From NCBI RefSeq assembly GCF_035920345.1, contig NZ_CP109149.1, positions 6,944,001 to 7,008,000 of the forward strand: a stretch of 64,000 nt of DNA. The letters are read 5' to 3'. Under the pieces are notes generated by a model. The model saw only the letters and a list, made by a program, of their open reading frames with translations, made no database searches and had not been told where the DNA came from. Origin of the DNA: Nocardia vinacea (lineage in GTDB: Bacteria; Actinomycetota; Actinomycetes; Mycobacteriales; Mycobacteriaceae). The position numbers were made by a program, and so were the translations under genes. This document shows positions 18,317 through 26,734 of this stretch, in pieces; the first letter of the stretch is position 1; the number at the start of each line of letters is the position of its first letter.

Positions 18317-19074
18317 ATACCCGTACAGTCTGGGACTTCACGCCCGACGAATTCGCATGGGTGTGGGCCGAAACGGGACTCGACGAGTACCCGGATCCGA
18401 TCAGCATCATCGAATCAGCCTCGACGACTGAGGAATACGCACAATTGGTCGGCGAAATCAGCGCACGCTACCCACACCACAACGATGCCGATCTCACCGG
18501 ACCCCTTCGAGTACTCGCCAACCCCGACCTACGGATCGTGTGCACCGGCCGATCACTCACTTCCCACAAGCGAGTCAGATCAGTCGGTGCGGCCATCGCA
18601 GATCTCGGCGTGATCCTCTTCCAAAAGTCCGGTACGACAGCCGATTTCGGCGGCGACATCAAACTCGTCGTCACCCAACGACAAAACCTCGGCAAGCACC
18701 TGGCCGCCACCCTGCCGACAGCCCCTGCCGGAGCCGCAGGCCAGATGACCGGATACACCCGACGAGTACGCGGACAAGAACAACCGAGTTCCTACCGACG
18801 CTCCGACAACGGCCAGCTTCCCATCGAAGAACGCATCCGAACCCTGCTCCGCGCGCCACGCAACGCCGAAGGCAACCTACGCATCGACCGCTACCTACAC
18901 GACCGGCGACCCCACCCCGCCAACTACCTGAGCTGGATCGACATCCGCAACGGACACCCCGCTGCCGGCCGATACCTCTTCGATGTCAACGACAACGACA
19001 CCACCGTGACCCCAGCCACCGCCGACACCATCGCCAACGAGCTACACCGCAGAGCCGAACTCGACCACATATAA
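18313..19074 (+). CDS. espG: ESX secretion-associated protein EspG
   Basis: A 253-aa cytosolic chaperone candidate. TPDEFAWVWAETGLDEYP at the N-terminus, RIVCTGRS, GDIKLVVTQRQNL and the C-terminal GRYLFDVNDNDTTVTPAT follow the EspG family (PF14011), which binds PPE partners and delivers them to the ESX ATPase. GTG start overlaps the PPE-like gene by 4 bp, so the two are made together. No core ESX component is in the window, so it must serve an ESX apparatus encoded elsewhere. Confidence 0.82.
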   Translation: MNTRTVWDFTPDEFAWVWAETGLDEYPDPISIIESASTTEEYAQLVGEISARYPHHNDADLTGPLRVLANPDLRIVCTGRSLTSHKRVRSVGAAIADLGVILFQKSGTTADFGGDIKLVVTQRQNLGKHLAATLPTAPAGAAGQMTGYTRRVRGQEQPSSYRRSDNGQLPIEERIRTLLRAPRNAEGNLRIDRYLHDRRPHPANYLSWIDIRNGHPAAGRYLFDVNDNDTTVTPATADTIANELHRRAELDHI

Positions 19075-19094
19075 GGCCCCGAGATCGGTTGGCG

Positions 19095-19187
19095 CCCCCC
19101 ACCAAACCAAGCCCCCTCGCAGCATACTCATGGCTCGCTGGCCGCCACCCGGTCCAGAAACGCTTGCAACCCCGGGATGGAACTACA
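19095..19187. repeat. 93-bp direct repeat, copy A (partner at 35672-35764)
   Basis: By eye about 80-85% identical to 35672-35764 in the same orientation, with small indels near 19165. Shared blocks include CACCAAACCA, TCCAGAAACGCTTGC and GGAACTACAT. On the minus strand both copies read QAFLDRxAAxEP then a stop, so the repeat probably comes from the 3' end of a coding sequence. The two copies bracket the toxin/immunity island. Confidence 0.8.
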
Positions 19188-19730
19188 TGAGGATGCCGGT
19201 GCGTCACGCACCGAGTGCAAATGCAGCGCACCGAGGCGAGAGCCAGCAAACAACACCGACTCCCCCACCAAATCCAACGCATCATCCGCGCCACCACCAA
19301 CACTGGGATGCAAGGACTCGTGGCCGAAGCCGTTGCCGCACTCGAACGGCTGCGAGGGCTTCTCGGCCAACGGACAGCTTGATCAAGACAGCGCACCAGC
19401 TATCGATAGTTTCACGGAATCATCCCACGTCATTCCGGTCAGTTGGTTCGCGCTCGGATTCACAAGTAACCCTTCAGCTTTCGGTCAACCAACCGCTTCT
19501 CGGGGACTAGCCTCGCGCTGTGGGCATTCGACAGGAGTTCGGCCAGCCCGGACTCGGCGAACATCTCGTTGTGGTCCTACCAGCAATACTCGGAAGCATA
19601 CTTCTGGATTCCAAAGGGGGCAGCCGTGTCTGGCCGCCTCCGCTGCGTGAGACAGTACGGAAGTGTGATCGCTCGTACCTACGGCAGGTCTTGTCGAGTG
19701 CTTCTCGTGCCGTCTCGGTAGAGTAGATTC
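19188..19730. other. Gene-poor stretch after espG with weak small frames
   Basis: No gene with family support. Two weak candidates on the plus strand are 19215-19382 (GTG start; 55 aa, with HQIQRIIRATTNTGMQGLVAEAVAALERL, a plausible amphipathic helix) and 19520-19726 (GTG start; 68 aa). Both could be relics. The stretch must also hold the promoter for the gene at 19731. Confidence 0.3.
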
Positions 19731-20081
19731 GTGCCGAGTACGTCGTTCCACGGAAGCTTCGAAACCGGTAATCCGGAAATTGTCGAGCAGATATTGAGAT
19801 CGTGGCTTTCGACCGACGATCTACGTGTGCGGCCTCGCCGAGGATGGGAAACGCATTACGAAACAGCCGATTTCGAACTGCTCTGCTATGAGGCATCACC
19901 GCAGAATCCCCCGAATTATTTCCTCCTCGAAGGCCATATCGATGGCGCCGTCGAGGACGCCGTTGCCCGGTTACATGAACTTGCCGAACAGTGCCGAAGC
20001 GCGAAACTCGAATTCAGTATCGACTATGAGGAAGTCGATGCGGCCGGTAACCCGTTGAGCGAGGAACGCGCCATCAACTGA
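19731..20081 (+). CDS. Hypothetical protein, possible immunity-type protein
   Basis: A 116-aa acidic protein from the GTG at 19731. NPEIVEQILRSWLS, then PNYFLLEGHIDGAVEDAVARLHELAEQCRSA and LEFSIDYEEVD suggest an alpha/beta fold with a strand-helix-strand core. No family recognised. It opens the run of small co-directional genes (19.7-22.9 kb) that looks like an immunity/chaperone array beside ESX effectors. An immunity role is inference from size, acidity and position. Confidence 0.6.
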   Translation: MPSTSFHGSFETGNPEIVEQILRSWLSTDDLRVRPRRGWETHYETADFELLCYEASPQNPPNYFLLEGHIDGAVEDAVARLHELAEQCRSAKLEFSIDYEEVDAAGNPLSEERAIN

Positions 20082-20257
20082 TCCAGTGGCCTCGAGATAG
20101 ATCCGTATGCGCTGGGGGCTATTGCTGCTGAAGCGCGTCTCTGCGCCAGCGCTAATGCATGGCCATGACCGTGACATCGATCGGGTTGGCGATGATCGGA
20201 TCTCCGGTCTTCACTAGTGCCAGCTGCCCGATCCGGCGATATGAATAAGGTGAATCC

Positions 20258-20758
20258 ATGGTGGTATGGCGTGCGCTGACCGATGACGAGATAGTCGAAT
20301 TGGCTACCGGATTGCCGTCATTGGACTGGTCGTGGCAGCTGCAAGAGGTGCCCGCGATAGCCGCAAGGTTCGACTGGAAGGTATTGATGACCCGAAAGGA
20401 TTGGGTCATGCTCGACTGCGGTTTCGGGCTGAGCAGCGGTGCGGTAACAGGCCGCGACGGGGTGGCCGAGTCCATCGAGTTGATGGTGACAGGCTCCGCG
20501 AGCGAGGACGCGACCGGCCGAGCAATGGTGCGTGACGCATTCGTCAGGATGTCCGGCGCTATAACCGGCGCTCTCGGCGAGCCAACCGCCCGCATGCCGG
20601 GGGAAGCCGCAGAAATCCGTTGGGCTTTTTCGGAAACAACACTGCGCCTGAAGAATCTGAGTCTCGCACATACTGTCCAGCTGACGTATCAAACGAACGC
20701 CTCGCTGGCCGCTCTCGATAGATCCATCGAATTCGAACAGCAGCAGGGCCTGACATGA
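20258..20758 (+). CDS. DUF6301-like protein (copy 1)
   Basis: A 166-aa protein (VWRALTDDEIVELATGLPSL; WSWQLQEVPAIAARFDWKV; GEAAEIRWAFSETTLRLKNL). It aligns over its whole length with the product of 21693-22175 and with the partial product at 21223-21579. The family is recalled as DUF6301, known mostly from Nocardia, function unknown; the number should be checked. ATGA overlap with the TY-Chap-like gene at 20755 marks a two-gene unit that recurs twice more downstream. Confidence 0.7.
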   Translation: MVVWRALTDDEIVELATGLPSLDWSWQLQEVPAIAARFDWKVLMTRKDWVMLDCGFGLSSGAVTGRDGVAESIELMVTGSASEDATGRAMVRDAFVRMSGAITGALGEPTARMPGEAAEIRWAFSETTLRLKNLSLAHTVQLTYQTNASLAALDRSIEFEQQQGLT

Positions 20759-21204
20759 CGGAATGGGCGGAATTCGCCGAGCGACTGGCCGAGCAGTTAG
20801 CGGTACTGCCCGCAGGCGCGATTGTGAAGATCATCGAAGCGGGACTTCCCCCAGGCCACCAGCGGTTCGCGCAGTTCGCGCAGACCGACAGCGAGCTACT
20901 TGCCGAATTGGTGGGCGATGAGTTCCTCGAACCCACCGCACGGCCGGACAAAACGGGATACCGCCTGATCACCGAGTCAGGCTGGCAGGAACCCGATGAC
21001 GACCATGGCCCCTACTGGTGGATCGAGCTGCCTTGGCCGGTCAATTCAGCCATATACCGCCAGTTGGCGGCAATGGTGGTGACCGGACTCCGTGACGCGT
21101 TCCGAATCAGCGACCCAGAGTCGTTGACCTACGCCGCGTGGAACAAGAACGCGGACGAACGCGACCTCAACCTGCCACTGCTCGGGCTGGCACGCCAGGA
21201 TTGA
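20755..21204 (+). CDS. TY-Chap-like (type III chaperone-fold) protein, copy 1
   Basis: A 149-aa protein (MTEWAEFAERLAEQLAVLP; QRFAQFAQTDSELLAELVG; YWWIELPWPV; YRQLAAMVVTGLRDAF; LPLLGL). The pattern fits the TY-Chap/YbjN-like families, which share the fold of type III secretion chaperones and are common next to ESX and polymorphic-toxin loci. It is close to the first 150 residues of the protein at 22172-22987. Family name from memory; a chaperone or immunity function is inferred. Confidence 0.65.
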   Translation: MTEWAEFAERLAEQLAVLPAGAIVKIIEAGLPPGHQRFAQFAQTDSELLAELVGDEFLEPTARPDKTGYRLITESGWQEPDDDHGPYWWIELPWPVNSAIYRQLAAMVVTGLRDAFRISDPESLTYAAWNKNADERDLNLPLLGLARQD

Positions 21205-21222
21205 TCGGTTGTCATCCGAGCT

Positions 21223-21579
21223 TTGGGGACACGGAGACCATGCCACTCAACGGACCGGGTTCAGTTCGCCTCCCGTCTCGGCCCGGACACCGTCGACATC
21301 ATCGGCTTCGACGGCGACGCGGTACGCATCGAAGTCACCGTCAGCACCCAGGCAGCTGATACACCCGACGGCCGCGATGACACAGTGGCGGCGCATGCCC
21401 GGATGGCGGACGTACTGACCAGATCCCTCGGCGAACCAACCGCTCGCCTCGACGACAGGGGTCCCGAAATCCGCTGGGCCGGTCCAGAAACAACCCTGCG
21501 GCTGATCGACTTCCACCACACCGTCCGGCTACAGCTGGTAACCAACGACTGGCTCAACGCCCTCGACCAAGAGGATTGA
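21223..21579 (+). pseudogene. Truncated DUF6301-like copy (copy 2, lacks N-terminus)
   Basis: The frame ends LTRSLGEPTARLDDRGPEIRWAG then PETTLRLIDFHHTVRLQLVT, clearly homologous to the C-terminal half of the DUF6301-like proteins on either side. The first ~50 residues, including the DDEIxEL and WSW blocks, are absent, and the sequence before about 21290 does not resemble the family. Either a truncated small gene or a remnant of unequal recombination between the flanking copies. Confidence 0.65.
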
Positions 21580-21692
21580 CAACACCCGTCGACCAGCGAG
21601 CCGAAATTGACGGATCAGGCCAGGGCGCGTGAACGTGACAGTGTGGGCAGGCGCGGAATGGCCGTGTTCGAGAATAACGATAGAGCGGGGTT

Positions 21693-22175
21693 ATGACGGG
21701 TTGGCGGACGCTGGACGACACCGAGATTATCGAGCTGGCGCTTCGATTGCGGTCGCTGGATTGGTCGTGGCGGTTGGCTGACGTGCCGGAACTGGCCGCG
21801 GAATTCGGTTGGCATGTCGAGCGGATCGGCCCACATTCGGTAAGCGTTGACGTTGGATTCGGGCTGGATAGCGGTGGAGTCGACGGCTGGGACGGGCAAG
21901 CCCACCACATCATGCAGTCGGTGACCGACATCGACTCCGATGAGGCCGACAACGTGTGGGACGCGTTCGTGCACATGACGCGTGCGCTTACTGAGGCGCT
22001 CGGTGCACCAACCATGCGGATCCCGGGTGAATACCCCCAGGTGCGGTGGGCCGGACCACAGCAGACTCTCGCGCTGAAAGCCTTTCCTAGCGTGGTGAAC
22101 CTGGAGCTGGTGCCCAACGAGCAGTTGGCTCTCGACGACGAAGGCGACGCACTCGCCGAGGCAGAACGGTCATGA
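21693..22175 (+). CDS. DUF6301-like protein (copy 3)
   Basis: A 160-aa paralogue of the 20258 gene: MTGWRTLDDTEIIELALRLRSL, WSWRLADVPELAAEFGW, then PQVRWAGPQQTLALKAF. Overlaps the next gene by 4 bp (ATGA), the same coupling as copy 1. The short gap before it (21580-21692) contains AATAACGATAG about 15 bp before the ATG, which could serve as a -10-like element. Function unknown. Confidence 0.72.
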   Translation: MTGWRTLDDTEIIELALRLRSLDWSWRLADVPELAAEFGWHVERIGPHSVSVDVGFGLDSGGVDGWDGQAHHIMQSVTDIDSDEADNVWDAFVHMTRALTEALGAPTMRIPGEYPQVRWAGPQQTLALKAFPSVVNLELVPNEQLALDDEGDALAEAERS

Positions 22176-22987
22176 CCAGCTGGGCCGAATTCACGGATCG
22201 ATTGGCCGCCCAGTTGGGGTCGCTGCCTGCCGGCGCGGTTGTGTCTATCAGGGAGGCTGTACCGAACCTGGACCGACGCCGGTATGCGCAGTTCTATCAG
22301 ACCGATACCGAGCTGTGCGCCGAACTACCTGGCCCCGGCATGCTGGACCCCGAGGTGCGAGCCGATGCCGCAGGCCTTCAGCACATCGCTGACCTGGGCT
22401 GGCAGCCGCCCGTCGGGCGCGACAGCTACAACTGGTCCTACAACGTGGCGTGGCCCGCGCTACGGGCCGAATACCGCAGGCTGGCCGCAATGATCACCTC
22501 CGGTTTACGGGACGCGTTCGGGATCGCTACCCCGGCGCAGTTGACGTATACGGCGTGGAACGAGAACAAGGGCAACACCGATCTCGCCCTTCCCCTGCTG
22601 GGGCTGGAACCAACCCCCAACGAGGCGGCATCGGCGACAGATCGGGAACACCCGGCCAGAGCGAAACGCCGGTTGCTGCTGATCCTTTCGGGGGAACTCG
22701 ACCACAGTCGACTGGAACAGTTGCGTGACACACTCGGCCTGAGCCGCCGCGGCCGTCTCGATGACCCCGATGACATGCAATTCGGTGCACGTGAGCTCGG
22801 CGCCGGCGGGGATGCCTCGGTGCTGGCCAAGCTGTGGCGCGACGGTGAAAACCGGTGGTCCCTCAGCGTCGAAGTCATGCCCGATGCCCTGATAGACAGC
22901 ACCGACGTAGACCAGTGGCAGGAAATGTTCGACACCGCCGCCCGGTCCGTCGGCTTCGACGTTGTCGAAGTCCGCGAATTTCCATGA
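22172..22987 (+). CDS. TY-Chap-like protein with C-terminal extension (copy 2)
   Basis: A 271-aa protein. Residues 1-150 (MTSWAEFTDRLAAQLGSLP; RYAQFYQTDTELCAELPG; YRRLAAMITSGLRDAFGI; LALPLLGLE) repeat the TY-Chap-like protein at 20755. Residues ~165-271 (RRLLLILSGELDHSRLEQL; ENRWSLSVEVMPD; WQEMFDTAARSVGFDVVEVREF) form a second alpha/beta domain. Coupled to the DUF6301-like gene before it. A role as chaperone or immunity partner is inferred from family and context. Confidence 0.66.
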   Translation: MTSWAEFTDRLAAQLGSLPAGAVVSIREAVPNLDRRRYAQFYQTDTELCAELPGPGMLDPEVRADAAGLQHIADLGWQPPVGRDSYNWSYNVAWPALRAEYRRLAAMITSGLRDAFGIATPAQLTYTAWNENKGNTDLALPLLGLEPTPNEAASATDREHPARAKRRLLLILSGELDHSRLEQLRDTLGLSRRGRLDDPDDMQFGARELGAGGDASVLAKLWRDGENRWSLSVEVMPDALIDSTDVDQWQEMFDTAARSVGFDVVEVREFP

Positions 22988-23096
22988 CCTTTTGCGCCTG
23001 CTGACGGTCACACCGTCGCACGGGCAAGGGCTGTCAGGGGTTTCGGGTGTGGCTGGGTGGAGTTTGTGCCGCCCGCATGCGCAATGATGGTGTCCC

Positions 23097-24176
23097 GTGG
23101 GTGATTACACGCTGGTCTTCGACCGAGTCCGAGGCTCACTGCTGGGCGGGGCGATTGGTGATGCGCTCGGGTGGCCTATCGAATTCTTGCAACTAGCGCA
23201 GATTCGCCAACGGTACGGAGCCGAGGGCGTGCAGGGCTTTCTGCCGCAGCACGACGCGGGTGCGCCGCAGCAGATTACCGATGACACCCAGATGACGCTG
23301 TTCACCGCGGAGGGCCTGTTGCGGTCCGTTCCGGGTGTCGACCCGGTGCCGGCGCTGCGGAAGGCGTATCTGCGCTGGTTGCAGACCCAGAGACAGGATG
23401 CTCCCGCACCAGACAGTGATGGCTGGCTGGCGAGTCAACCGTTTCTGTATGCAGCGCGGGCACCAGGCAATGCCTGCATGTCCGGGCTGAACAAGCAGGC
23501 ACTGGGGTATCTCGCCCCAGGCATGCTCGACGAACCCGGTCCGGTGAATCCGGGCTCGAAAGGTTGCGGCACAGTAATGCGGTCGGCACCGTTCGGACTG
23601 GCCGGAGCGGGCGGTGATCTCGCATTCACCACGGCCGCTCGGAGCGCGCAACTGACCCACGGGCATCCCACGGGATACCTCGCCGCGGGCGCGTTCGCGG
23701 CACTAATCGATCGTGCTGTCAGCGGTATCGAACTGCCGATTGCCGTGCAGCAAACCATTACTCAACTCGCGGCATTCCGCGCAGGTGCGGAAACCATCGC
23801 GGCACTGACCCGAGCTGTCGAGCTGTCCGAGGGCGTGGCGACCGCGGAAAAGGTCGAGCAGGTCGGCGCGGGGTGGATCGCAGAAGAGTGCCTGGCCATC
23901 GCGGTGTACTGCGCCCTGTACGCGGTCCGGACCGGCGATGCGCGCGCAGCACTGCTGTTGTCGGTGAACCATTCCGGTGACTCCGATTCCACCGGTGCGG
24001 TCGCCGGCAACCTGATCGGCGCCACCCAGGGTGTGTCCGGACTGCCGATGGAGTGGGCATCCGCAGTCGAGGGTCGCGATGTGCTGGTCCAAGTCGCTGA
24101 CGACCTCGTCCTGAACTACTTTGTCGGCGACCGATCCGCGTTACACGACCGGTACCCGTTCGACGAGGGACTGTAA
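23097..24176 (+). CDS. ADP-ribosylglycohydrolase (DraG/ARH family)
   Basis: A 359-aa hydrolase expected to remove ADP-ribose from modified proteins or nucleic acids. The family signatures are present: GSLLGGAIGDALGWPIEF at the N-terminus, TDDTQM (Asp62, Asp63) and HSGDSDSTGAVAGNLIGA near 292-308; these Asp residues bind the two Mg ions. The start is taken as the GTG at 23097, since the family begins close to DRxxGxLxGxAxGDALG. It follows the DUF6301/TY-Chap array; a second family member lies at 25757. In conflict loci such enzymes can reverse ADP-ribosyl toxins, so an immunity role is plausible. Confidence 0.88.
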   Translation: MGDYTLVFDRVRGSLLGGAIGDALGWPIEFLQLAQIRQRYGAEGVQGFLPQHDAGAPQQITDDTQMTLFTAEGLLRSVPGVDPVPALRKAYLRWLQTQRQDAPAPDSDGWLASQPFLYAARAPGNACMSGLNKQALGYLAPGMLDEPGPVNPGSKGCGTVMRSAPFGLAGAGGDLAFTTAARSAQLTHGHPTGYLAAGAFAALIDRAVSGIELPIAVQQTITQLAAFRAGAETIAALTRAVELSEGVATAEKVEQVGAGWIAEECLAIAVYCALYAVRTGDARAALLLSVNHSGDSDSTGAVAGNLIGATQGVSGLPMEWASAVEGRDVLVQVADDLVLNYFVGDRSALHDRYPFDEGL

Positions 24177-24265
24177 GGGGTCAGTCGTTGGTTCGCGTGA
24201 CTGGTCTGCTGGATCTCGGAGATCGCGGCGGCGGTCCAACGCGATCGGCCGCTGACCGTGGATGA

Positions 24266-24508
24266 CAACATTGGGTAGAGCGGCACGAGTACGGCAAACT
24301 GGGTACCGCCCTGTTGCGGGAGTTGCGCGATACACGCGCGGCACAGCAGCTAAACAAACACTTGAACAGACTCCCTGCAGTCGGCCTATTCGAGGAGTTC
24401 CTGCGTTTCACGCAGGAGCCAGACGAATTCCGACTCGGACGGCAAGACGACCTGTTCGACGACAGGGGGTCGTCGCTGATGATCACCGCTTCGTCGATTG
24501 CCGTCTAG
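24266..24508 (+). pseudogene. Protein-like reading frame without clear start
   Basis: One frame from the stop at 24263 reads VERHEYGKLGTALLRELRD, then LNKHLNRLPAVGLFEEFL and EFRLGRQDDLFDDRGSSL before TAG. It looks coding (charged, helical) but has no ATG or GTG near its beginning; TTG at ~24311 would give 65 aa. Probably the surviving 3' part of a gene. The rest of 24177-24772 shows no gene. Confidence 0.35.
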
Positions 24509-24772
24509 TGGTGAGAGGCGTTCGCTGAGCCTATGACCGCCGAGGTCGCCGTAGCCGCGACTTTGGCGTGCAGAGTGGACGACGACCAGATCTCTACACC
24601 GCGGTCGAGGAACTCTCGCAAGGCGTCGGGAAGAGGTGGTGCGCGCGGAGGGGTCGCCGGTCATGTCGACCAGGTTGTTGTCACCGGCATGAAAGAGATG
24701 CGTTCTGACTCCGCCCGCAGCGATTCGACGTGCGACCGCTCAGAATCAGTGCGCCGCTCCGTCTACAGTCAC

Positions 24773-25525
24773 ATGAAACTCACCGTGCAAACGTTCCTGA
24801 CCCTCGACGGCGTGATGCAGGCCCCCGGCGGACCCGAGGAAGATCCCAGCGACGCCTTCACCCACGGCGGCTGGCAGGCCCCCTTCCCGGACCAAACCGT
24901 CGGCGAGTTCGTCACCGAACTCAACAGCCACGCCAGCGCGTTCCTATTCGGTCACAGAACATTCGACATCTTCCGCAGCTACTGGCCCGATCAAACCGAC
25001 CCCGGCAACCCCATCGCCACCGCGATCAACTCACTACCCAAATACGTCGTATCCAACTCACTCAGCGAAGCCGATACCACCTGGCGCGGCGAACACCCCG
25101 ACACCGCTCACCTCCTGACCGGCGACATCGTCGCAGCGGTACAGGCGCTCAAGAACGAACCCGGCGACGAACTGCAGATCTGGGGAAGCGGCAAACTGCT
25201 CCAGACACTGTTGCAGCACGAACTCGTCGACCGCTTCCGCCTGATGACGTTTCCGCTGGTACTCGGCTCCGGTCGCCGCTTGTTCAACAACGGCATCCTC
25301 CCGGCGACGATGCGCCCAGTCGAGCTCACCGTGACCGATCTCGGCATCGTCCTCGGCACCTACGAACCAGCAGGCCCGCGCAACACCGCTGGCCATCACC
25401 GTGGCGATCACGGCGACGCGCACCGGTCTGATGTCGTCCTGATTCCAACCTCGGTCAGCCGGTTCATCGACAACCCCGAGACCCCGTCCTCGATCGACAC
25501 CATTCGCGCTGTATCCAAGCCTTGA
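24773..25525 (+). CDS. RibD C-terminal / dihydrofolate reductase-like protein, extended
   Basis: A 250-aa protein whose first ~190 residues are a RibD_C (DHFR-like, NADPH-binding) domain: LTVQTFLTLDGVMQAPGG, FLFGHRTFDIFRSYW, LQIWGSGKLLQTLL, LMTFPLVLGSGRRLF and a closing VLGTYEP. The family catalyses NADPH-dependent reductions on small substrates, usually unknown in single-domain members. The last ~55 residues (HHRGDHGDAHRSDVV...) have no counterpart and read like a frame that lost its normal stop, so a 3' frameshift is possible. ATG at 24773 fits the family start. Confidence 0.78.
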   Translation: MKLTVQTFLTLDGVMQAPGGPEEDPSDAFTHGGWQAPFPDQTVGEFVTELNSHASAFLFGHRTFDIFRSYWPDQTDPGNPIATAINSLPKYVVSNSLSEADTTWRGEHPDTAHLLTGDIVAAVQALKNEPGDELQIWGSGKLLQTLLQHELVDRFRLMTFPLVLGSGRRLFNNGILPATMRPVELTVTDLGIVLGTYEPAGPRNTAGHHRGDHGDAHRSDVVLIPTSVSRFIDNPETPSSIDTIRAVSKP

Positions 25526-25756
25526 AGCCCGATGTGCGCGATGTCGCGCACGGGTCCTGAATCGCGCTCGAACTCGACGAGGCGCACACCCCCGCCAACC
25601 GGAAGCAGCTCTCCTGGGCGCGAGCAACGCAAACACGTCACCGAACTCATCCGCGCACTTGCAGCGACGAACCGACATCCACAGCCGCCGTTGAAGATTC
25701 AGACACACATTCGCCATCCGCGTAGATCGTCTTCCCCTTGGCTATCATCGGACGCA

Positions 25757-26734
25757 ATGCATGTCGAGTTGATGCTTGATTCTTTGGATGGACTGTCCGT
25801 GGGGGACGCTTTGGGGCAGCAGTTCCCGATCATGCGCCGATCCATCGCAGATCTTCGGGCAGGTAATCTTCCTGCCGGTCCGTGGGGGTGGACCGACGAC
25901 ACCGAGATGGCCTGCTCTGTGGTTACCGAGCTGTGCAGTCGCGGCGAGATCGACCAGGATCGGCTTGCTACCGCTTTCGCGCGACGCTTCGACCCGGCCC
26001 GTGACTACGGCTTCGCCACGGTCGGCACCTTGCGTCGAGTCCGCGATGGCGTGCATTGGCGCAAGGCGGCCGCAGCCGCATTCGGTGACGAAGGTTCCTG
26101 CGGCAACGGTGCGGCCATGCGGGTTGCCCCGTTGGGTGCCTTTTATGCTGGCGATCCGGAAAAGGTTGTCGCCGAAGCGGTCCGGTCGGCGCAGGTGACC
26201 CATCTACATCCCGAAGGCATCACCGGCGCCGTCGCGGTCGCACTCGCCGCAGCCCACGCCGCGCATGCCCGCCTGAACGGAACACGGCCCACACCAACCG
26301 AATTCATTACCGGCGTCCTGGACCGCCTCGACCACGGTGACACCACCCGGCTGATCCGCCGCGCCCGCACCCTGCTCGGAGCCCCCGCCGCCGAGGCAGC
26401 GAAAGAACTCGGCAACGGATCTCTGGTCACCGCGCAGAATACGGTGCCGTTCACGATGTGGGTCGCGGCCACATATCTGGACGACTACCCGGCCGCAGTC
26501 ACCACATGTATTGCGGCAGACGGAGATATCGACACCACCAGCGCCATCGTCGGCGGAATCGTCGCCGCCTACACCGGCAACCGCACGGGTCCGATCGTTG
26601 GGATACCCCAGACATGGCTTGCCGCGCGAGAGGCGTTGCCCCGCTGGTGCAACCCGATCGATCGAACACGCGGGCGCAAGAATTCTGTATTCGACCGCGC
26701 TCGACGATGGCTGTCCGGCGCATCGTCGAGATGA
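25757..26734 (+). CDS. ADP-ribosylglycohydrolase family protein (second)
   Basis: A 325-aa member of the DraG/ARH family. DSLDGLSVGDALGQQF replaces the usual GxxxGDALG start, WTDDTEM (Asp47, Asp48) and AADGDIDTTSAIVGGIV (~253-269) supply the metal-binding Asp residues, and GNGAAMRVAPLG is the central family block. Distinct from the protein at 23097, so not a recent duplicate. The ATG at 25757 is preferred over in-frame upstream codons that add non-family sequence. Its 3' end overlaps a minus-strand gene candidate. Confidence 0.85.
   Translation: MHVELMLDSLDGLSVGDALGQQFPIMRRSIADLRAGNLPAGPWGWTDDTEMACSVVTELCSRGEIDQDRLATAFARRFDPARDYGFATVGTLRRVRDGVHWRKAAAAAFGDEGSCGNGAAMRVAPLGAFYAGDPEKVVAEAVRSAQVTHLHPEGITGAVAVALAAAHAAHARLNGTRPTPTEFITGVLDRLDHGDTTRLIRRARTLLGAPAAEAAKELGNGSLVTAQNTVPFTMWVAATYLDDYPAAVTTCIAADGDIDTTSAIVGGIVAAYTGNRTGPIVGIPQTWLAAREALPRWCNPIDRTRGRKNSVFDRARRWLSGASSR

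Noticed and set aside
19128..19370. An 80-aa minus-strand frame ending in QAFLDRVAASEP
   Set aside because: Only the last ~13 codons are conserved with the second repeat copy; the upstream part looks non-coding, so it was kept as part of the repeat and not called a gene.
20152..20595. A 147-aa minus-strand frame over the DUF6301-like gene
   Set aside because: Antisense to a paralogous, coupled gene family on the plus strand.
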